Of a DNA stretch of 6,903 nt, positions 5,166 to 6,903 are shown one piece after another. A program made the position numbers and the translations under genes. How positions within the stretch are numbered: the first letter of the stretch is position 1; each line of letters opens with the position of its first letter. The stretch lies in the NCBI GenBank assembly GCA_020721025.1, contig DYNO01000172.1, positions 1 through 6,903 of the forward strand, read 5' to 3'. The notes below the pieces were generated by a model. It did not search any database, had not been told where the DNA came from, and was given only the letters and a program-made list of their open reading frames with translations. The DNA is from Thiomargarita sp. GTDB lineage: Bacteria > Pseudomonadota > Gammaproteobacteria > Beggiatoales > Beggiatoaceae.

Positions 5166-5293
5166 CGAGAATCTCTTTGTTTTATTTAAAATTATTTCTC
5201 ATGATGACCGTGTTTGGTAAAATTTTGCTATTTGAATTTGAGTTCTTGAATAACATCCGTTTTTGCCTATTTTTCCTTAAGTCAATGGCTTTG

Positions 5294-5316
5294 ACGCGGC
5301 GCATGGGAACGCGGAA
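5294..5316. repeat. Degenerate second copy of the REP-like unit
   Basis: Bases 5294-5311 match 5150-5167 at 17 of 18 positions: ACGCGGCGCAT, then G for T, then GGAACG. The left arm that should pair with GGGAA is not preserved here (GGCTTTG instead of a TTCCC-type arm), so this copy is broken as a hairpin. It lies about 50 bases beyond the mlaF stop. Two related copies 144 bases apart suggest a former tandem or nested insertion. Confidence 0.5.
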
Positions 5317-5364
5317 AACTAAAATATATTTTAAAAACAAGAGATTATCTCCTCACATTGATGT

Positions 5365-6174
5365 TTAATCCACATTGACACCCAATAATTCTGTGGCATA
5401 ATCCGGCGCAGGATAATGAAATGGCACGGGACCGTCCGATTCGGCATTCATAAATTGTTTTACCCATGCAGAATCAGCATTTTTCAGCACTGTCGGGGCT
5501 CCCGAACCCACCACCTTGCCGTCTGCAATGACATAAATGAGGTCAGAAATCTGCGAAGTTTCATGAATATCGTGCGAAACAATCAAGCTCGTCAATCCCA
5601 ACGCATCGTTAATCGAGCGAATCAAGCGCACTAATATTCCCATCGAAATAGGGTCTTGCCCCGTAAATGGTTCATCATACATCATCATCATGGGGTCTAA
5701 TACCAACGCCCTTGCTAAGGCAACCCGCCGCGCCATCCCTCCAGATAATTCACTGGTTTTCAAGCGTCGCGCCCCGCGTAACCCTACCGCTTGTAATTTC
5801 ATCAACACCAGATGTCGCAGTAGAATTTCTGGCAGTTTGGCATGTTCTCGCAGGGGAAACGCCACATTTTCAAAGACATCCAAATCCGTCAGCAACGCAC
5901 CACTTTGAAACAACATGCTCATTCGTTTGCGTAATTCATACAATTCTGACAGAGATAATTGCGTCACTTCCTGACCATCGACCTCAATTGTTCCCGCATT
6001 GGGTTTTAACTGTCCCCCAATCAACCGCAGTAACGTGGTTTTTCCCGAACCGCTGGGGCCCATAATTGCCGTCACTTTGCCGCGCGGGATATCCATGTCA
6101 ATATTATCAAAAATGAGCCGTTTGCCACGCGCAAATTTCAAACCACGAATTTTTATCAGAATATCGTTGTTCAT
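5365..6174 (-). CDS. mlaF: MlaF, ATPase of the Mla phospholipid ABC transporter
   Basis: MlaF is the cytoplasmic ATP-binding subunit that powers MlaFEDB at the inner membrane, moving phospholipids between the outer and inner membranes to maintain lipid asymmetry. The 269-residue protein has every ABC motif: Walker A GPSGSGKTT (39-47), Q-loop Q90, signature LSGGM (143-147), Walker B MMMMYDEP with E168 catalytic, and switch H201. Features separating it from generic ATPases are YDEPFTGQDPISMG (166-179) and the MlaF-type C-terminal tail. That tail runs WVKQFMNAESDGPVPFHYPA (237-256) and then DYATELL, equivalent to the tail that contacts the partner subunit in the Mla complex. GGGA lies 7 bases before the ATG. 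mlaE normally follows immediately, often overlapping, but here a repeat-bearing spacer follows, so MlaE/D/C/B must be elsewhere. Confidence 0.95.
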   Translation of the reverse strand: MNNDILIKIRGLKFARGKRLIFDNIDMDIPRGKVTAIMGPSGSGKTTLLRLIGGQLKPNAGTIEVDGQEVTQLSLSELYELRKRMSMLFQSGALLTDLDVFENVAFPLREHAKLPEILLRHLVLMKLQAVGLRGARRLKTSELSGGMARRVALARALVLDPMMMMYDEPFTGQDPISMGILVRLIRSINDALGLTSLIVSHDIHETSQISDLIYVIADGKVVGSGAPTVLKNADSAWVKQFMNAESDGPVPFHYPAPDYATELLGVNVD

Positions 6175-6265
6175 GAGTATCCCATGAGTAAAGTTCAGTA
6201 GGTAGTGAAATCAAGCAGTTGAAAGCTATAATTCCTGATGAGTCTAGCACCATTCTTCATCAAAG

Positions 6266-6571
6266 TCAATTCAACCACGCAATCCATGCTAATCGTGCGG
6301 ATGTGGCGATCACCACCAAAATAAATAACGGTCGAATCAAAACTGCCCCAAAATGTAACGCCGAATGTACGCCAAAATACGCGCCTAACATCAAGGTCAT
6401 CCCCAATCCCACGCCCAAACTAAAGTTGACATGTTGCAAATAACTGAAGGTGAGTAGTGAAACGATGTTACTGATAAAATTCATAAAACGAGCGATTCCT
6501 GACGCAGTGACAATATCCACTTGATACCATGCCATCGTCGCGCTAGTCCAAAATGCCGATCCTAAAAAGTT
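6266..6571 (-). pseudogene. Truncated TauE/SafE (TSUP) permease, C-terminal half
   Basis: This reads as the C-terminal part of a sulfite exporter TauE/SafE-family membrane protein, a family that exports or imports sulfite, sulfonates and related anions. The frame runs from NFLGSAFWTS (6571 downward) to a TGA at 6266-6268 and shows the second-half TSUP pattern. FLG opens the motif, followed by A-x-G-I-A-R-F-M-N-F-I-S-N and V-S-L-L-T-F, then glycine-rich helices (LGVGLGMTLMLGAYFG) and a final IRPLFILVVIATSARLAW helix. TSUP proteins are usually about 250 residues with two such halves; only about 101 residues are present. The frame continues upstream without an ATG into the right end of an IS200/IS605 element. 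The gene is therefore interrupted and presumably non-functional. Its first half may lie beyond the IS, outside the window. An internal ATG at 6535 could start an 89-residue product, but it would lack half the fold. Confidence 0.8.
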
Positions 6572-6578
6572 ATGAATT

Positions 6579-6724
6579 GTTCGGACAAGATGTGCGAATG
6601 ATTCTCACTTTGTTCACGTCGTCAACACAACTGCTTGATTGCTCAAGTCTTAGACCCGCTTCCACCAGTTAGTTTTCCTACGTGCATTTAGAGTCCCGCC
6701 GGATCGTGTCGTGGACTTATAGCC
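6579..6724 (-). ncRNA. IS right end, probable 3' part of a TnpB omega RNA
   Basis: In TnpB elements the right end is transcribed as a scaffold RNA whose 3' end leads into a guide taken from flanking DNA. This 146-base stretch after the tnpB stop has the expected structure. Hairpins are CTTGA/TCAAG (6634-6647), an imperfect one at 6610-6630 around ACG-T-CGT, and a terminal one at 6579-6599. The last has TTCG/CGAA and ACA/TGT stems, a G-G mismatch and an AGA loop. On the minus strand GTGAGAATC directly precedes the terminal hairpin, similar to right ends I recall from this family. Expression and the exact RNA ends are not visible from sequence. Confidence 0.5.
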
Positions 6725-6903
6725 TTAATGACTATATCTGTTTAAGTTCAAAGCAGCGTTTAAGTCGCGATCAATACTTAAACCACAATCGCAATGGTAA
6801 ACTCTGTCTTTGAGCGTTAAATCTTGCTTGATTTGCCCGCAACTTGAACACATCTTGCTACTTGGAAAGAAACGGTTGGCAATGACTACAACACAATTGC
6901 GTA
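6725..6903 (-). CDS. tnpB: TnpB (IS200/IS605 OrfB), C-terminal end, partial
   Basis: The 58 visible residues (first full codon at 6899-6901) are the diagnostic end of TnpB, the RNA-guided RuvC-type nuclease of IS200/IS605 elements and ancestor of Cas12. FFPSSKMCSSCG carries the first zinc-finger pair (CxxC, fragment residues 18 and 21). YHCDCG carries the second (CxC, residues 37 and 39). LSIDRDLNAALNL then holds the last RuvC acidic residue (RD, residue 46) and the conserved NAA. The protein stops 12 residues later at a TAA (6725-6727). The visible part has no frameshift or internal stop, so the copy may be intact; about 300 or more residues, including the main catalytic Asp and Glu, lie outside the window. 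Confidence 0.93.
   Translation of the reverse strand, partial: RNCVVVIANRFFPSSKMCSSCGQIKQDLTLKDRVYHCDCGLSIDRDLNAALNLNRYSH

Larger units (their letters stand above)
5032..5364. other. 333-bp repeat-bearing spacer, no gene seen
   Basis: This stretch between mlaF and the two-helix membrane protein is AT-rich apart from two GC-rich palindromic islands (5122-5165 and 5294-5316, described separately). The 125 bases between the islands (5166-5293) contain no coding frame I can support. A plus-strand open frame across the spacer is composed largely of repeat sequence and is not credible as a gene. Any promoter for the 4474-5031 gene should lie near 5032-5080, where the sequence is AT-rich (TATTATAAC at 5050-5058), but I see no convincing paired boxes. 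Confidence 0.6.
6572..6903 (-). mobile_element. IS200/IS605-family element, right-hand part
   Basis: The element enters from the right window edge with the tnpB 3' end and terminates against the truncated TSUP gene. After the tnpB stop come about 145 bases of structured non-coding DNA, then the terminal hairpin at 6579-6599. The exact boundary is not fixed by target duplications, which this family does not make. I place it within the few bases between the hairpin and the first TSUP-like codon (6569-6571). The left end, and any tnpA, would lie to the right of the window. Confidence 0.8.

Noticed and set aside
5120..5368. 82-codon plus-strand frame across the spacer next to mlaF
   Set aside because: It is built from the palindromic repeats (RRIGTR and RRMGTR are the translated repeat) joined by AT-rich filler, with no ribosome site.
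5667..6065. 132-codon plus-strand frame
   Set aside because: It is antisense to mlaF, which carries every ABC motif on the other strand.
6579..6587. GTTCGGACA as a third copy of the TTCGGACAGTT element end
   Set aside because: The match stops after nine bases, and the sequence is better explained as one arm of the IS200/IS605 right-end hairpin.
1..6903. CRISPR array, tRNA or rRNA
   Set aside because: No regularly spaced direct repeats, no cloverleaf with TTCRA arm and acceptor pairing, and no rRNA-like sequence were seen on either strand.

Overview
The window looks like chromosomal DNA of a Gram-negative gammaproteobacterium. It carries BamC, an outer-membrane assembly lipoprotein, and MlaF, the ATPase of the retrograde phospholipid transporter. 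It also has two lipoprotein signal peptides, a LeuD, and moderately AT-rich DNA strewn with small palindromic repeats and insertion-sequence remains. The repeat style, with GACGCTGGAGCGTC-type palindromes, reminds me of filamentous sulfur bacteria (Beggiatoa/Thiothrix-like), but that placement is inference from memory.

Layout, left half (plus strand). The window opens with the proline- and methionine-rich tail of an unidentified protein (1-175). A leader with a long inverted repeat follows (205-326), then a 66-residue lipoprotein overlapping bamC by 4 bases (347-1698). After a roughly 100-base gap comes leuD (1800-2435), without leuC or leuB beside it. Next is a tight two-gene module (2669-3551): an unrecognised 136-residue protein followed by a 156-residue protein with a HEPN-type RNxxAH motif. 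This resembles a toxin-antitoxin or defence pair. A 104-bp element with perfect 11-bp terminal inverted repeats (3568-3671) and a long hairpin (3730-3762) close this half.

Right half (minus strand). Reading from the right edge in the direction of transcription, the order starts with the C-terminal end of a TnpB and the right end of its IS200/IS605-type element. Next is the C-terminal part of a TauE/SafE (TSUP) permease that lacks its N-terminal half, with the junction at the IS end. Then comes mlaF (5365-6174), not followed by mlaE. A 333-bp repeat-bearing spacer, a 185-residue two-helix membrane protein (4474-5031), and a ferritin-like/rubrerythrin-type di-iron protein (3826-4338) complete the half. 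A short plus-strand reading-frame remnant (4387-4506) lies between the last two genes.

How the genes fit together. The lipoprotein and BamC probably act together or sequentially at the BAM complex. MlaF should work with MlaE/D/B encoded elsewhere. The 2669-3551 pair is self-contained and is the best candidate here for an uncharacterised system. Much of the remainder shows a region broken up by small mobile elements: split operons, a truncated permease, an orphan coding tail and several palindromic repeats.
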